Positions 51,730 to 52,486 of a stretch of DNA of 52,486 bases are shown one piece after another. The translations under genes were made by a program, and so were the position numbers. The DNA is from JBBQXY01 sp038209195 (GTDB lineage: Bacteria > Chloroflexota > Ktedonobacteria > Ktedonobacterales > Ktedonobacteraceae). The stretch's first letter is position 1. The number at the start of each line of letters is the position of its first letter. The notes under the pieces are model-generated. The model was not told where the DNA came from. It saw only the letters and a list, made by a program, of their open reading frames with translations, and did not search any database. The stretch spans positions 1 to 52,486 of the forward strand of contig JBBQXY010000019.1 of the NCBI GenBank assembly GCA_038209195.1, given 5' to 3'.

Positions 51730-52486
51730 ATGTGTTATGACGATAATGCGCGTCCACCTCACCCACCAGGCGCAAATAGTAGCGCGCAAGGAGAGGATCT
51801 CGTCCTCACTGGTGCCGACGGTAACCGTTTTGCCGCCTACATCGCGCATCCTGGCAACCCACTGGGGGCGCAAGTCCTGATCTACCCGGATGTACGAGGG
51901 CTACATGGTTTCTACAAGGCACTTGCGCTCCGTTTTGCTGAGGTGGGGATCACCGCCCTGGTTATCGACTATTTCGGTCGCACGGCGGGGTTGACCGCTC
52001 GCGACGATGCGTTTGAGTATATGCCCCATGTGCAAAAAATGCAGCTCGGTACATTCTTCAGCGATGTAAACGCCGCCCTAGCCCACCTTCGTACAGGGGC
52101 AGGGGCAGAGCAACCTATCTTCACTGTTGGTTTTTGTTTGGGTGGTAGTCTTTCCTTCTTCTCAGCGACAGAAGCAGATTTTGGTTTTGGTGGGGTGATT
52201 GGCTTTTATGCTGGCATGAGTCGCTCTATGGGCGGCGGCAAAGGCAGCGTTCTCGAGGAGGCGAAGCACGTTAAGTATCCGCTGCTCGGTCTCTTTGGCG
52301 GGGCCGATCAAGGTATTCCGGTGGAAACGGTTCATGCCTTCGATGAGGGTCTGGATGAGGCAGGGGTCGAACACGAAATCGTGATTTATCCTGGTACGCC
52401 TCATAGCTTCTTTGACCGCAAAGCCACGGAATTTGCAGCCGAGTCCGCCGATGCTTGGCAACGCATCCTCGGCTTCATTGCCAGCC
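51730..52486 (+). CDS. Dienelactone hydrolase family protein (partial at right edge)
   Basis: The frame is open from ATG 51730, with AAGGAG 10 bases upstream, to the end of the window (252 codons, no stop), so the gene continues outside. The alpha/beta-hydrolase triad of the family is visible: nucleophile Cys136 in GFCLGGS, Asp193 in GGADQGIP and His225 in GTPHSFFD. The oxyanion part reads IYPDVRGLHGFYKALALRFAE. Members open lactones in aromatic breakdown, but most paralogues have unknown substrates. It begins 117 bases after the peptidase stop and is probably near-complete here. Confidence 0.88.
   Translation, partial: MCYDDNARPPHPPGANSSAQGEDLVLTGADGNRFAAYIAHPGNPLGAQVLIYPDVRGLHGFYKALALRFAEVGITALVIDYFGRTAGLTARDDAFEYMPHVQKMQLGTFFSDVNAALAHLRTGAGAEQPIFTVGFCLGGSLSFFSATEADFGFGGVIGFYAGMSRSMGGGKGSVLEEAKHVKYPLLGLFGGADQGIPVETVHAFDEGLDEAGVEHEIVIYPGTPHSFFDRKATEFAAESADAWQRILGFIAS

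Overview
The window looks like a chromosomal segment of a Gram-positive-type, filament-forming member of the Chloroflexota, most likely class Ktedonobacteria. This is inferred from gene content; no rRNA or other taxonomic marker is present. The clues are membrane glycosyltransferases of the YYY (DUF2298) and Agl23-like families, which are typical of Chloroflexi and archaea; Ser/Thr kinase and PP2C signalling proteins with C-terminal extracytoplasmic sensor domains; moderate GC content; frequent TTG and GTG starts behind strong AGGAGG-type ribosome sites; and many palindromic intergenic repeats. No prophage, integron, IS transposase, CRISPR array or rRNA operon was seen.

Layout. Bases 1-750: the C-terminal end of a membrane-anchored protein with a concanavalin-like domain, cut by the left edge. 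876-10511 (minus strand): three giant multi-membrane glycosyltransferase-type proteins. 10528-15246 (minus): a GAF-domain protein, the chaperone ATPase ClpC, a small orphan protein and a tRNA-Arg(GCG). 15501-21384: an aldo/keto reductase, an ArsR-type repressor, aspartyl-tRNA synthetase and a membrane PP2C phosphatase. 21686-31871 (plus): a metallo-hydrolase, then an exopolysaccharide cluster (GT4, polyprenyl-phosphate sugar-1-phosphate transferase, GT4, Wzz-like protein, and a CpsD-like P-loop protein that has lost its catalytic motifs), followed by a membrane protein, an MFS transporter and a propeller lipoprotein. 32110-36810: a maleylacetate-reductase-type dehydrogenase facing a tyrosine-degradation operon (hpd, fumarylacetoacetase, hmgA). 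37362-43061: a kinase with a WD40 sensor, a CoxG-like protein, an orphan adenine methyltransferase and a cardiolipin synthase-like protein. 43056-49333: a molybdopterin oxidoreductase and a lipid-envelope group (small membrane protein, DedA, MGDG-synthase-like glycosyltransferase, UDP-sulfoquinovose synthase). 49684 to the end: an S9 peptidase and a dienelactone hydrolase cut by the right edge.

Main theme: much of the window builds or senses the cell surface, through lipid-linked sugars, exopolysaccharide, glycolipid or sulfolipid, phospholipid and membrane-spanning kinase/phosphatase sensors. The points most worth a second look are the CpsD-like protein without Walker A lysine or Walker B aspartate, the YYY/Agl23 triad with one GT39-YYY fusion, the sulfolipid-type gene in a presumed non-phototroph, and several families of intergenic palindromes. 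The palindromes include three near-perfect hairpins with 31-32 bp arms and unrelated sequences, a nested palindromic element of about 240 bp, and a two-copy multi-hairpin repeat.

Many gene starts were moved from the longest open frame to an internal ATG, GTG or TTG with a good ribosome site. In two cases (21384, 27665) a consensus promoter lies inside the longer frame and rules out the longer start.
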